The position numbers and the translations under genes were made by a program. A stretch of DNA of 64,000 nt from Micavibrio_C sp965231165 (GTDB lineage Bacteria; Pseudomonadota; Alphaproteobacteria; Micavibrionales; Micavibrionaceae), in contig OZ246421.1 of NCBI GenBank assembly GCA_965231165.1, positions 434,001-498,000 of the forward strand, given 5' to 3'. The first letter of the stretch is position 1. Every line of letters begins with the position of its first letter. A model generated the notes under the pieces. That model searched no databases and had not been told where the DNA came from. It saw nothing but the letters and a program-made list of their open reading frames with translations. Below are positions 36,060-45,067 of the stretch, piece by piece.

Positions 36060-37011
36060 AGACCTCGGTCACAGTAGTTCCCGTGAAAAATTTCAGCGTC
36101 TGGTCAAGGCGGCGCAAGCTTATCCGCCAACTGTCACGGCCATTGCGCATCCCTGCAACGATGTAGCGCTTGAATGTATTGTGAAGGCAGCGCAGCTTAA
36201 ATTTATCGTACCTATCCTTGTTGGCCCTGAGGCGCGCATTCGCGATGTTGCGGCGAAATCAAAAATAGATATCAGCAAATTCGATCTTGTAGATGCGGAA
36301 AACAGCCATGATTCAGCGGCCAAGGCGGTGGCGCTTGTAAAATCGGGCAGGGCAGAAATTCTGATGAAGGGCAGTTTACATACGGACGAGCTTATGGCCG
36401 CCGTTGTGGCGCGTGAGACGGGGTTGCGCACGGCACGGCGTATCAGTCATTGTTTTATTATGGATGTTCCTGATCACCCCCATCCCTTCATTATTACAGA
36501 TGCGGCTGTGAACATTGCGCCGACTCTGATGGAAAAGGCTGATATCGTTCAGAATGCGATCGATCTGGCACACGCGATGGGTATTTCTGATGTGCGCGTG
36601 GCGATCCTCAGCGCCATGGAAACGATTAACCCCAATGTTGCCTCTACTATCGAAGCGGCGGCCTTATGCAAGATGGCTGACCGTGGGCAAATCACGGGTG
36701 CGGTGCTTGATGGTCCTCTGGCGCTCGATAACGCTATCAACCCCAAAGCGGCGGCGATCAAAGGTATTGTCTCTTCCGTCGCGGGGAATGCCAATGTGCT
36801 GCTGGTGCCGGACCTGGAGGCAGGCAACATGCTGGCGAAGAGTTTGACGTTTTTAGCCGGGGCGGCGGCCGCCGGGATCGTACTCGGTGCGCGTGTGCCC
36901 ATTATCCTGACCAGCCGCGCAGACGCCGAGATTACGCGGCTTGCCTCTTGTGCGGTGGCTGTTTTGGTGGCGGCATCGCGTCGTAACAAACCAAATGCTG
37001 CTGTCTCCTGA
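36028..37011 (+). CDS. Phosphate acetyl/butyryltransferase-like enzyme
   Basis: A 327-aa protein of the PTA/PTB domain family, matching the transferase part of proteins often annotated 'bifunctional enoyl-CoA hydratase/phosphate acetyltransferase'. No hydratase (MaoC) domain is present. Landmarks are VPILVGPEARIRDVA, LMKGSLHTDELM, FIITDAAVNIAPT, GAVLDGPLALDNAINP, VLLVPDLEAGNMLAKSL and ARVPIILTSRAD. It exchanges the CoA of an acyl-CoA for phosphate, and with the acetate kinase downstream would yield ATP. Confidence 0.88.
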   Translation: MAKEKFLIEDKDLGHSSSREKFQRLVKAAQAYPPTVTAIAHPCNDVALECIVKAAQLKFIVPILVGPEARIRDVAAKSKIDISKFDLVDAENSHDSAAKAVALVKSGRAEILMKGSLHTDELMAAVVARETGLRTARRISHCFIMDVPDHPHPFIITDAAVNIAPTLMEKADIVQNAIDLAHAMGISDVRVAILSAMETINPNVASTIEAAALCKMADRGQITGAVLDGPLALDNAINPKAAAIKGIVSSVAGNANVLLVPDLEAGNMLAKSLTFLAGAAAAGIVLGARVPIILTSRADAEITRLASCAVAVLVAASRRNKPNAAVS

Positions 37012-37025
37012 ACGGGTGTTATGTG

Positions 37026-37805
37026 ATGGATGGAAATTTCAGGCCTATACTGACAGGACATAGATCGCTGATTGTTGGAATCGCCAACGAAGATTCAATC
37101 GCCTATGGCTGTGCCAAAGCGTTTCACGGTGCAGGGGCAGAACTAGCTATCACATGGTTGAATGACAAGGCGCGACCTCATGTTGAGCCTTTGGCAACGG
37201 CGTTGGGGGCGTCGATCATGGCCCCGCTGGATGTGGCGATTCCCGGTCAATTAGAAACGTTGTTTGATCAGATCGGGACAAAATGGGGAAGGCTGGACAG
37301 CTTAATTCATTCCATCGCCTTTGCGCCGAAGGAAGATATTCAGGGTGGATTACTGGATTGTTCGGCTGAGGGTTTTGCCAAGGCGATGGATATATCCTGC
37401 CATTCTTTTGTCCGTATGGCGAAGCTGGCGGCACCGCTAATGACGGACGGCGGCACGATGTTCGCCATGACTTACTGTGGCGCTACGCGTGTTGTGCCGA
37501 ACTACAACGTCATGGGGCCGGTAAAGGCGGCACTTGAGGCTGCCTGCCGTTATCTCGCCTATGAACTCGGTCCTTTGAGGATACGTGTGCATGCGATTTC
37601 GCCGGGGCCGTTGCAAACGCGGGCGGCATCGGGCTTGAAGGATTTTGATCAAATGCTGAACGAGTCAGCAAAGAAAGCGCCTTTGGGTGAACTTGTTGAC
37701 ATTATGGACGTTGGTTCTGCCTGTGCCTATCTGGCCACGGATTTTGCGCACCGGATCACAGGAGGAACAATCTATGTGGATGGTGGCGCGAATATTGTTG
37801 CCTGA
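37026..37805 (+). CDS. fabI: Enoyl-ACP reductase (FabI)
   Basis: A 259-aa short-chain dehydrogenase. The nucleotide-binding GIANEDSIAYG (18-28) and the FabI active-site pair Tyr150 and Tyr160-x6-Lys167 (TYCGATRVVPNYNVMGPVK) are intact; HAISPGPLQTRAASGL and GGTIYVDGGANIV follow. It reduces enoyl-ACP in fatty-acid synthesis. Lying between phosphotransacetylase and acetate kinase genes, it may be a second, condition-specific copy. ATG at 37026 is used; a GTG three bases earlier is also possible. The ribosome-binding site is weak. Confidence 0.93.
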   Translation: MDGNFRPILTGHRSLIVGIANEDSIAYGCAKAFHGAGAELAITWLNDKARPHVEPLATALGASIMAPLDVAIPGQLETLFDQIGTKWGRLDSLIHSIAFAPKEDIQGGLLDCSAEGFAKAMDISCHSFVRMAKLAAPLMTDGGTMFAMTYCGATRVVPNYNVMGPVKAALEAACRYLAYELGPLRIRVHAISPGPLQTRAASGLKDFDQMLNESAKKAPLGELVDIMDVGSACAYLATDFAHRITGGTIYVDGGANIVA

Positions 37806-37827
37806 TATCATTAGGGAGGTATGACGG

Positions 37828-39033
37828 ATGAATGGATCAATCGCAGTTCTTAATGCCGGATCATCGAGTATAAAATTTGCTTTTTATGAATCCGGCCCTG
37901 CCGCAGAAATTCTGTTTCGCGGTCAGGTTGAACAGATCGGCATATCCCCCCGGATGTATGTTACGAATGCCGGGGGTGAACGCGTTTTTGAGAAAAGCTG
38001 GGCTGCTGAAGCACTCAATCATCAGGCGGCGGCGCAGGAAGTTCTCAGAACGATGGCTGGTCTGATCAAGGGTACGCCTGTGCTGGCGGTCGGCCATCGT
38101 GTGGCGCATGGCGGAACAAAATACGCAAGCCCGATACGCGTGGATGAGGAGGTGTTGGCTTATCTTGCTACACTTAACCCGCTGGCGCCGTTGCACCAAC
38201 CTGTGAATCTCTCAGTTATAGAAGCCATTGCCGAGGCGGCCCCGCATTTGCCGCAGGTTGCCTGCTTTGATACTGCATTTCATCGTACACAACCGCAGAT
38301 CGCCCAGATGTTCGCGCTGCCGCGCAAATTTACTGACGAGGGTGTACGGCGTTATGGGTTTCATGGATTGTCTTACGAATATGTAGCATCTCGCCTTACC
38401 GAGGTTGCGCCGGAACTGGCAAAGTCCCGCACGGTGCTTGCTCATCTGGGCAACGGGGCAAGCTTATGCGCTCTGCAGAATGGCCGCAGCGTGGCATGCA
38501 GTATGGGATTCACGGCGGTGGATGGGCTTGTCATGGGTACGCGGTGCGGCGCTATCGACCCGGGTGTATTGCTCCATCTCATGGATGCGTACGGGATGGA
38601 TGCGCGCACGATTGAGAATCTTATCTATCGACAATCAGGCCTTCTGGGCGTGTCCGGCATTTCATCGGACATGCGGAATTTACGTGCTTCGGCTGATCCC
38701 GCGGCGGCTGAAGCGGTCGCGTTGTTTGTTTACAGGCTTGTCCGCGAGATTGGGTCTGCCGCTGCCGCAATGGGTGGTATAGACGGCCTGGTCTTCACGG
38801 GCGGCATCGGCCAGAATGATAAGGATACAAGGGCGGACGTCGCCGCAGGTTGCCGCTGGCTGGGTCTGGCGTTGGACGAGGCGCGCAATGATGAGGGCAA
38901 AGGCCTGATTAGCACAAATTCCTCGAAGGTAGCGGCATGGGTCATCCCTACGGATGAGGAGCGTCTGGTCGCACGACATACCGCAGAGGTCATGAGGCAG
39001 TTTGGTTCATCTCAGGGCATGGCGGCGGCATAG
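37828..39033 (+). CDS. ackA: Acetate kinase
   Basis: A 401-aa kinase of the ASKHA fold: VLNAGSSSIKF (8-18), GHRVAHGG, ACFDTAFH, YGFHGLSYEYV, LAHLGNGASLCA, MGTRCGAIDPGV and VFTGGIGQND are all present. It converts acyl phosphate plus ADP to carboxylate plus ATP. AGGGAGGT lies 9 bases before the ATG. Last gene of the DUF3141-Pta-FabI-AckA group. Confidence 0.96.
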   Translation: MNGSIAVLNAGSSSIKFAFYESGPAAEILFRGQVEQIGISPRMYVTNAGGERVFEKSWAAEALNHQAAAQEVLRTMAGLIKGTPVLAVGHRVAHGGTKYASPIRVDEEVLAYLATLNPLAPLHQPVNLSVIEAIAEAAPHLPQVACFDTAFHRTQPQIAQMFALPRKFTDEGVRRYGFHGLSYEYVASRLTEVAPELAKSRTVLAHLGNGASLCALQNGRSVACSMGFTAVDGLVMGTRCGAIDPGVLLHLMDAYGMDARTIENLIYRQSGLLGVSGISSDMRNLRASADPAAAEAVALFVYRLVREIGSAAAAMGGIDGLVFTGGIGQNDKDTRADVAAGCRWLGLALDEARNDEGKGLISTNSSKVAAWVIPTDEERLVARHTAEVMRQFGSSQGMAAA

Positions 39034-39067
39034 AACATAATTTTTTTAAGTATGAAAGGAAACGGCA

Positions 39068-39412
39068 ATGCGTGTTAGATCAAAATATATAAATTTGGTG
39101 GCGATTATTATGTTGTCAGCCTGCACCATGGGCGCGATGGAAACATCTGAGATTCAAAATGTTAGCGCCAACTGCAGCAATGTCGACCAGACCATTCGTA
39201 TGCTTGAAAATGAGAAGGCGGAGAACGACCATCGCGTGGCCGCGGGCGTCGGTTCAATCGTGCCATTTTCAGCCGTTGCCCGCCTGTTTAGAGGCAGTTA
39301 CGAGACCAACACCAGCATCGCCACCGGCGAATGGGCAGCGATGATCGATGCCAAAATTGTCGAAATGAAAAATCTCAAACAGCAATGCGCGATGTCGAGC
39401 GGTTTCAATTAA
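39068..39412 (+). CDS. Small lipoprotein, 114 aa
   Basis: Lipoprotein signal ending in MLSAC (Cys19). The mature domain has two further cysteines (NVSANCSN, LKQQCAM) and a helical middle (NVDQTIRMLENEKAEND) with a small hydrophobic stretch (GVGSIVPFSAVARL). AAAGGAAA lies upstream. No family recognised. It follows ackA by 34 bp and may be its operon partner or independent. Confidence 0.72.
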   Translation: MRVRSKYINLVAIIMLSACTMGAMETSEIQNVSANCSNVDQTIRMLENEKAENDHRVAAGVGSIVPFSAVARLFRGSYETNTSIATGEWAAMIDAKIVEMKNLKQQCAMSSGFN

Positions 39413-39457
39413 TTTGTTTGGGAATGTGAAAATAAGATAATGGTGGAGCTTGTAGTT

Positions 39458-40003
39458 CTACTGCGAAATGTTCTCTGACGAACTACGAATAAACTCATTT
39501 TGCAATTTTATTGCGTCTGCAATCTCACGCATAGCCAGTAATGAATCTAAATATAAATTATCACGATTTATATATCCTCCTGCAATATAGGCATTTGTCT
39601 GAATATCAGTTTCAGAAAGGTTGAATTTCAAGCTACGCATAATTTGAAAAATAAGAGCAGTCTGCTTTGCGTTTAATATACGTAGATGCTCTTGTTGATT
39701 TTCAGAGCTTGGTCTATATCGGACAGTTTCAATATATTCACGCCATGCTTGCATTACTTTTTTACATTTGCTGAATTCAACCGGGACTAAATTGATGGCA
39801 ATGCTATATGCTGGATCAGATGGCATGTGTCTTGTATTTAACAACATCCTTGTTACTTGAATCTGACCCTCTCTCTGCTTCCTTTTTGACTCCGTCCAAA
39901 GTGTAATAATGACAGCAATTATGGGGCCAATCATAATGCCAACGAGGGTCAATAACTCATACGGTTTAAGTCCAAAATAGAGAATTTCAGGGGCTACAGT
40001 CAT
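39458..40003 (-). CDS. DUF6680-like membrane-anchored protein
   Basis: A 181-aa protein. One N-terminal transmembrane helix (about 14-36, LLTLVGIMIGPIIAVIITLW) is followed by a helical domain with RMLLNTRHMPSDPAYSIAINLVPVEF and VMQAWREYIE, a pattern I associate with DUF6680. Base composition is noticeably more AT-rich than its neighbours. It lies directly beside tRNA-Ser, a common place for acquired genes. Function unknown. Confidence 0.68.
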   Translation of the reverse strand: MTVAPEILYFGLKPYELLTLVGIMIGPIIAVIITLWTESKRKQREGQIQVTRMLLNTRHMPSDPAYSIAINLVPVEFSKCKKVMQAWREYIETVRYRPSSENQQEHLRILNAKQTALIFQIMRSLKFNLSETDIQTNAYIAGGYINRDNLYLDSLLAMREIADAIKLQNEFIRSSSENISQ

Positions 40004-40025
40004 TACTATTCCTAAAACATATTAA

Positions 40026-40115
40026 TGGCGGACAGGGAGGGATTCGAACCCTCGATGGGCGTGAACCCATACTAGTTTTCGAGACTAGCGCATTCAACCT
40101 CTCTGCCACCTGTCC
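40026..40115 (-). tRNA. tRNA-Ser (anticodon CGA)
   Basis: A 90-nt class II tRNA on the minus strand: acceptor GGACAGG/CCTGTCC, anticodon stem CTAGT/ACTAG with loop CTCGAAA (anticodon CGA), a long variable arm (ATGGGTTCACGCCCAT) and T-arm GAGGG-TTCGAAT-CCCTC, with an encoded CCA. It reads UCG codons. Confidence 0.95.
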
Positions 40116-40189
40116 ATATATCGGGGCTTAAGCGAGGGAAGCCTCTTTATAAGGGGGTGTTAGGCATTTTTCAAGGGTTTGTTGGGTGG

Positions 40190-42874
40190 TCAGGTGGTGC
40201 CCAGTTTCTTGAGTTCGTAAAGAATATCAAGGGCTTCGCGGGGGCTTAAGGAATCCGGCTGGATGTCTTTCAGGCGGGTTTCCAGTACTGAGGCCTGAGG
40301 CGGTTCCGGGGCTTTGGTTGTGAACAGGGGCAGGTCGTCGGCGAGTTTGGTGACGGTGGCGGTGTGTTCGCCTTTTTCCAGTGTCTTGAGGACGGCTTCG
40401 GCTCGCGCGATGACGGCAGCGGGCAGGCCTGCCAGACGTGCGACATGGATGCCGTAGGAACGATCGGCCGCACCCGCGCCGACAGCATGCAGGAAAACGA
40501 TATCGCCTTTCCATTCCTTCACCTGCATCGCGTGACAGGAGAGGGCGGGCAGGCGCGTTTGCAGCGCGGTCAGTTCATGGTAATGCGTGGCGAACAGCGA
40601 GCGGCATTTGTTGGACTCGTGCAGATGTTCTACACAGGCCCATGCGATGGAGAGGCCATCGAACGTGGCGGTGCCGCGCCCGATTTCATCGAGAATTACC
40701 AGTGAACGCTCTGTCGCCTGATTGAGGATGGTGGCGGTTTCCACCATTTCCACCATGAAGGTTGAGCGTCCCCGGGCGAGATCGTCGGACGCGCCGACGC
40801 GGCTGAACAGGCGGTCAACAAGACCGATATGTGCGGCCGCCGCCGGAACGTAAGAACCTGTTTGCGCCATCAGCACGATCAGCGCGTTTTGACGCAGGAA
40901 GGTCGATTTACCTGCCATGTTGGGGCCGGTCAGCAGCCACAGGCGTTGCTGGTGGCTAAGGTCGCAATCATTGGGCACGAATTCATTGCCGCTGGTTTTG
41001 CGCAGGACTTGTTCGACCACCGGGTGACGTCCGCCTTTGATATCAAAGGCCAGGCTGTCATCAATCAGGGGGCGGGTGAAGTTCTGGTCTATGGCGAGCG
41101 TGGCGAAGGCGGCGGCGACATCAAGCGCGGCGACGGCGCGGGCGTGATTGCCGATTTCTTCGGACAGGCGCGTTACTTCATCGACCATCTGGCGGAAGAT
41201 TTCCATCTCTATGCCGATGGCTTTGTCGCTGGCGCTGGAAATATCGCGTTCCAGTTCTGCCAGTTCCGGCGTGGTGAAGCGCACGGCGCTCGCCATGGTC
41301 TGGCGGTGGATGAAGGGGTTGTCGGCGCTGTTTTCCTCGCCTTTGCGCACCAGCAATTTATCAGCACGTTTGGCGGGGACTTCGATGAAGTAGCCGAGGA
41401 TGTTGTTGTAAGAAATTTTGAGGGAGTCTATGTCCGTCAATTTCTGGTAGCGCGTTTGCAGCGCTGCGATCAGGCGGCGGCTGTCGTCGCGCATCAGGCG
41501 CAGTTCATCGAGTTTAGCGCTGTAACCCGTGCGGATAAAACCGCCGTCGCGTTCCAGCGCAGGCAGGTCTTCGCCGAGTGCCTCTTTCAGGCGGTCGGCC
41601 AGTTCCTGCGTTTGTGGTTGCTGATGCAAGGCATTTGAAATGGCGGCAAGGGCTGGCTGGTTTTCATCGACAAGGAAGGCGCGCAGATTTTCTGATTGTT
41701 TCAGGCCATCGCGGACCATGCCGAGGTCACGCGGGCCGCCACGACCAACGGTCAGGCGACCGAGAGCGCGTTCCATGTCCGGTACTTGCTTTAGCGTGTC
41801 GCGGATCAGGCTGCGCAGGCTGGATGATTGAACGAAGCTTTCGACTTCGTTCAGGCGTTGCTGGATGGCGGGTACATCACAAAGCGGTGCTGACAGACGG
41901 GCTTGCAGCATGCGGGCACCGGCGGGGGTGACGGTGCGGTCGATAGCGGCGAGCAGTGAGCCGACTTTCTCACCCGAGAGTGTGCGCAGGATTTCAAGAT
42001 TGCGCCGCGTGGCGATGTCGATTTCCATGATGCCGTTCGCGGTGATCTGGCGCGGGCGGGCGAGGTGCGGGATTTTTCCTTTCTGGGTGCGGTCAACGTA
42101 ATCAATGAGAGCACCGGCGGCGGCGATCTCGGCGCGACTGAAGCCGCCAAAGGCATCGAGCGTACCGACGCCGAATAATTCCTCCAGACGCTTGCGGGCA
42201 TTATCGCTGTCGAACAGGCTGGCGGGTTGCGTGGTCAGCGTGTCGCGGATGAGGCCCAAAAGTTCAAACAGGTTTTCTTTCTGCGTCAGGCGGTCGGGAA
42301 TCAGTAATTCGCTGGCGCTGACGCGACCAATGGCCATGGTCAGGTCTTTTTCCAGCACGGGCTGTACCAGAAATTCGCCGGTCGAAAGTTCCAGCCATGA
42401 CAGACCGTACTGACCGCCGATTTCGCACAGGGCGGCGAGATAGTTATTGCTGCGGGCATCGAGCAGGCCGTCTTCGGTCAGTGTGCCTTGCGTCACGACA
42501 CGGATGACGTCGCGGTTGACGAGCGCTTTGGAGCCGCGTCTTTGTTTGGCTTCTTCCGGGGTTTCGGTCTGGTCGCAAATCGCGACCTTGTGCCCGGCGC
42601 GTATCAGGCGCGCCATATAGGCTTCGTGCGCGTGGAAGGGGACGCCGCACATGGGAATTTCTTCGCCCTGTGTTTTGCCGCGTTTGGTCAGCGTGATGTC
42701 GAGAATGGCGGAGGCGAGAACGGCGTCATTGAAAAACAGCTCGTAAAAATCGCCCATGCGGTAGAACAGCAGGCAGTCGGGATACTGGCCTTTGACGCTA
42801 TGGTACTGCGCCATCATGGGGGTATGGCCTTCGGCAACGAAGGCGTCTGCGGTTTTCAGGGCTGCTTGTGACAT
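40190..42874 (-). CDS. mutS: DNA mismatch repair protein MutS
   Basis: An 894-aa protein with the full MutS layout. The N-terminal mismatch-binding domain (TPMMAQYHSVKGQYPDCLLFYRMGDFYELF) has the Phe-x-Glu wedge. Connector, lever and clamp domains follow, then the ATPase with Walker A GPNMAGKST (about 649-657), LVILDEIGRGTATFDG and FATHYHELT. The C-terminal tail ends SPREALDILYELKKL. It recognises mismatches and small loops. No mutL is in the window. Confidence 0.97.
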   Translation of the reverse strand: MSQAALKTADAFVAEGHTPMMAQYHSVKGQYPDCLLFYRMGDFYELFFNDAVLASAILDITLTKRGKTQGEEIPMCGVPFHAHEAYMARLIRAGHKVAICDQTETPEEAKQRRGSKALVNRDVIRVVTQGTLTEDGLLDARSNNYLAALCEIGGQYGLSWLELSTGEFLVQPVLEKDLTMAIGRVSASELLIPDRLTQKENLFELLGLIRDTLTTQPASLFDSDNARKRLEELFGVGTLDAFGGFSRAEIAAAGALIDYVDRTQKGKIPHLARPRQITANGIMEIDIATRRNLEILRTLSGEKVGSLLAAIDRTVTPAGARMLQARLSAPLCDVPAIQQRLNEVESFVQSSSLRSLIRDTLKQVPDMERALGRLTVGRGGPRDLGMVRDGLKQSENLRAFLVDENQPALAAISNALHQQPQTQELADRLKEALGEDLPALERDGGFIRTGYSAKLDELRLMRDDSRRLIAALQTRYQKLTDIDSLKISYNNILGYFIEVPAKRADKLLVRKGEENSADNPFIHRQTMASAVRFTTPELAELERDISSASDKAIGIEMEIFRQMVDEVTRLSEEIGNHARAVAALDVAAAFATLAIDQNFTRPLIDDSLAFDIKGGRHPVVEQVLRKTSGNEFVPNDCDLSHQQRLWLLTGPNMAGKSTFLRQNALIVLMAQTGSYVPAAAAHIGLVDRLFSRVGASDDLARGRSTFMVEMVETATILNQATERSLVILDEIGRGTATFDGLSIAWACVEHLHESNKCRSLFATHYHELTALQTRLPALSCHAMQVKEWKGDIVFLHAVGAGAADRSYGIHVARLAGLPAAVIARAEAVLKTLEKGEHTATVTKLADDLPLFTTKAPEPPQASVLETRLKDIQPDSLSPREALDILYELKKLGTT

Positions 42875-42901
42875 ACCCTGAATTTACGATAACCGGAGGT
42901 A

Positions 42902-42932
42902 AGGGGGAAGGCCGGAATTGGCCTTTTCCCCT
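42902..42932 (-). terminator. Hairpin between dut and mutS
   Basis: GGGGAAGGCC pairs with GGCCTTTTCCCC across GGAATT with a small bulge. On the minus strand the 3' side is C-rich rather than T-rich, so it could be a weak terminator of dut or an mRNA processing stem. Confidence 0.5.
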
Positions 42933-42945
42933 CATAAAATCATGA

Positions 42946-43398
42946 TCAGCGGGTTCCGGTAGAGCCGAAGCCGCCTGCGCCGCGGGAGCTTTCCTCAAGG
43001 CTTTCCACAATTTCCCATGTGGCGGTGCTGTGGCGGGCGATGACCATCTGGGCGATGCGCATGCCGCGCTCGATGGTGAAAGGCTCGGTGCCGAGATTGG
43101 CGAGGATGACTTTGATTTCGCCGCGATAATCGGCGTCGATAGTGCCGGGGCTGTTGAGGACGGTGATGCCGTTCTTGAGCGCGAGACCCGAGCGTGGGCG
43201 CACTTGCGCCTCGAAACCGGCTGGCAGGGCAATCGAAAGGCCTGTGGCCACCAGCGTACGGGCGCCGGGCGTCAGCGTGATGGGCATCTCAATGGCGGCG
43301 CACAGATCCATCCCGGCGGATTGTTCTGTCGCGTAAGCAGGCAGCGGAATGCCTTCGGCATGAGGAAGGGTTGTCAGTGCTACTTTGATGTTGTCCAT
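42946..43398 (-). CDS. dut: dUTP diphosphatase
   Basis: A 150-aa trimeric dUTPase with all five motifs: AGMDLCAAI, RPRSGLALKNG, GTIDADYRGEIKV, ERGMRIAQMVI and the C-terminal RGAGGFGSTG. It removes dUTP and supplies dUMP. AGGAG lies before the ATG. Located upstream of mutS on the same strand. Confidence 0.97.
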   Translation of the reverse strand: MDNIKVALTTLPHAEGIPLPAYATEQSAGMDLCAAIEMPITLTPGARTLVATGLSIALPAGFEAQVRPRSGLALKNGITVLNSPGTIDADYRGEIKVILANLGTEPFTIERGMRIAQMVIARHSTATWEIVESLEESSRGAGGFGSTGTR

Positions 43399-43411
43399 TT
43401 TTATCTCCTGC

Positions 43412-43445
43412 TTAAAAGAAAGACCCCGCTGTTGCCAGCGGGGCC
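43412..43445 (-). terminator. Terminator of the 209-aa membrane-anchored protein gene
   Basis: On the minus strand GGCCCCGCTG pairs with CAGCGGGGTC (43436-43445 and 43422-43431), followed by TTTCTTTT. It precedes the dut ribosome-binding site. Confidence 0.82.
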
Positions 43446-43484
43446 ATCCTAGACAATTCCGTGAGAAAGGTCGAGTGCTACTGA

Positions 43485-44114
43485 TTAGTGAGCGCCGTGA
43501 CCGTCAACAGCCGGAGCGGCTTCTTTGACAGCGTCAACGGCGGCATCTGTAGCGGCCGGGGCAGCTTCTTTAGCGGCATCGACAGCAACCGGTGTGACTT
43601 CTTTCACAGCATCAGCAGCGCCTTCCGTTACCGGAGCAGCGGCTTTGGCGGCGTCAGCAGCGGCTTGTGCCTTGGCAGCGGCTTCTTTTGCAGCATGACA
43701 TTCTTTTACGGCTGTTTGTGCTTTTTCAGCATCAACTGTACCCATAGCGGCTGTAGCAGCAGCTTCGAGTGTTGTGCAGTCAGGAGCAGGAACAGGTGCC
43801 GGAGCAACTTCAGTCGTCGTCGTTTCCGTTACTGTTGTTTCCGTTGTCGTTGTTTCAGTTGTTGTGACAGCGGCAGCGCCTTCTGTGACTGTTTCTGTAA
43901 CAGCTTCTGTCGTCGCAGCAGCCGTGCCTTCAGCAACGTCTGCTTCGGCAATGATGATGCTTTCTTCGTTGTACTCGCCAGCAGCCGGAGAAATCGCGGC
44001 AATGCTGTCGGCTGAATTTTGTGTGAAGAAGTTGTCGTATACGAGGTATGCGCCTGCGAGGCCTGCAACCATAACGGCAACTGCCGGTGTAATATTACGG
44101 AGAACGTTGTTCAT
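43485..44114 (-). CDS. Membrane-anchored Ala/Thr/Glu-rich protein
   Basis: A 209-aa protein with one N-terminal transmembrane helix (ITPAVAVMVAGLAGAYLVY). A Thr/Glu/Val low-complexity region (about 65-105, runs of TTTET) follows, then a small helical part with two cysteines (APDCTTLEAA, AVKECHAAKE) and an Ala/Lys/Asp helix with KEAAP- and DAVKE-type repeats ending DGHGAH. The layout suggests a periplasmic spacer protein. No family recognised; the low complexity will defeat most searches. Confidence 0.72.
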   Translation of the reverse strand: MNNVLRNITPAVAVMVAGLAGAYLVYDNFFTQNSADSIAAISPAAGEYNEESIIIAEADVAEGTAAATTEAVTETVTEGAAAVTTTETTTTETTVTETTTTEVAPAPVPAPDCTTLEAAATAAMGTVDAEKAQTAVKECHAAKEAAAKAQAAADAAKAAAPVTEGAADAVKEVTPVAVDAAKEAAPAATDAAVDAVKEAAPAVDGHGAH

Positions 44115-44269
44115 TTTTTATTTTTCCCTAGTTCACGGAAGTAGAAACTGAAAGCCCAACCCCGGACTTCCCTGAGGTCGTTTTCTATATGAGGATTAAG
44201 GAAAAATCATGGCGAATGCAATGGGTTAAGCGCCTGAAAACAGGGGAAAATCAACAAAGCTGTGGATAA

Positions 44270-45028
44270 TCAGGCTTTGAAGCCCTGATGGATCGCGGCG
44301 ATGCCAAAGCTGAGATTGGTGAATTTTGCACCGCTGAACCCGGCCTGCGTCATGCGGCGCACCAGTTCGCGTTGCGGCGGGAATTTTCTAATGCTTTCAA
44401 TTAGATACTGATAGCTTTCGCGATCCTTGGCAATCAACTGGCCCATACGGGGGATCAGCATTTCGGAATAGCGGTTGTAAAGAGGACCGAGTAGCGGGTC
44501 TTCGACCTTGCTGAATTCCAGGCAGAAAAAGCGTCCGCCGGGCTTTAAAACGCGGTAGGCGTCGGCCAGCGCGTTATCGATCCGCGTTACGTTGCGCAGG
44601 CCAAAGGCGATTGTGTAAACATCGACGCTGTTGTCGGGGGCGGGCAGGCATTCGGCGTTGCCGGTGACCCATTCGAAATCATTGACCCAGCCCTTGTTCA
44701 GGGCGCGGTCGCGACCCACGCGCAGCATCTCGGTATTGATATCGCAGATGGTGATCTGGGTATCGGCGCCAGCGGCCTTACGGATGCGGAAAGCGATATC
44801 GCCCGTGCCGCCCGCCACATCCAGATAATGGAGTCCCGCCTTGGGGCGGACCATACGGATCAGGCGGTCTTTCCAGAGGCGGTGAACGCCGCCTGACATT
44901 ACGTCATTCATGATGTCGTAGTTATCGGCGACAGAGTCGAACACGTTGCGGACAAGGCCTGCTTTATCGTCAGCCCTGACGCGTTTTGTGCCGAACCATT
45001 CGCTTTCTGGGTTTTTATCCGCTTTCAT
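44270..45028 (-). CDS. ubiE: Demethylmenaquinone/ubiquinone methyltransferase UbiE
   Basis: A 252-aa class I methyltransferase. VRNVFDSVADNYDIMNDVMSGGVHRLWKD, LDVAGGTGDIAFRI (SAM loop), AFGLRNVTRIDNALA and FFCLEFSKV identify UbiE/COQ5. It C-methylates the quinone precursor in ubiquinone biosynthesis. ubiK, another ubiquinone-related gene, is 11 kb away. Confidence 0.96.
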   Translation of the reverse strand: MKADKNPESEWFGTKRVRADDKAGLVRNVFDSVADNYDIMNDVMSGGVHRLWKDRLIRMVRPKAGLHYLDVAGGTGDIAFRIRKAAGADTQITICDINTEMLRVGRDRALNKGWVNDFEWVTGNAECLPAPDNSVDVYTIAFGLRNVTRIDNALADAYRVLKPGGRFFCLEFSKVEDPLLGPLYNRYSEMLIPRMGQLIAKDRESYQYLIESIRKFPPQRELVRRMTQAGFSGAKFTNLSFGIAAIHQGFKA

Positions 45029-45067
45029 ACCTCGGACAATAGCAGGGGTATGGTGTGGGGAAAAGGC

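Noticed and set aside
41148..41638. Plus-strand ORFs opposite mutS
   Set aside because: They are frame shadows of mutS with no independent signals.
43488..44015. 175-codon Cys/Ser-rich plus-strand ORF
   Set aside because: It is the antisense shadow of the Ala/Thr/Glu-rich membrane protein, which has a signal anchor, a terminator and a sensible composition.
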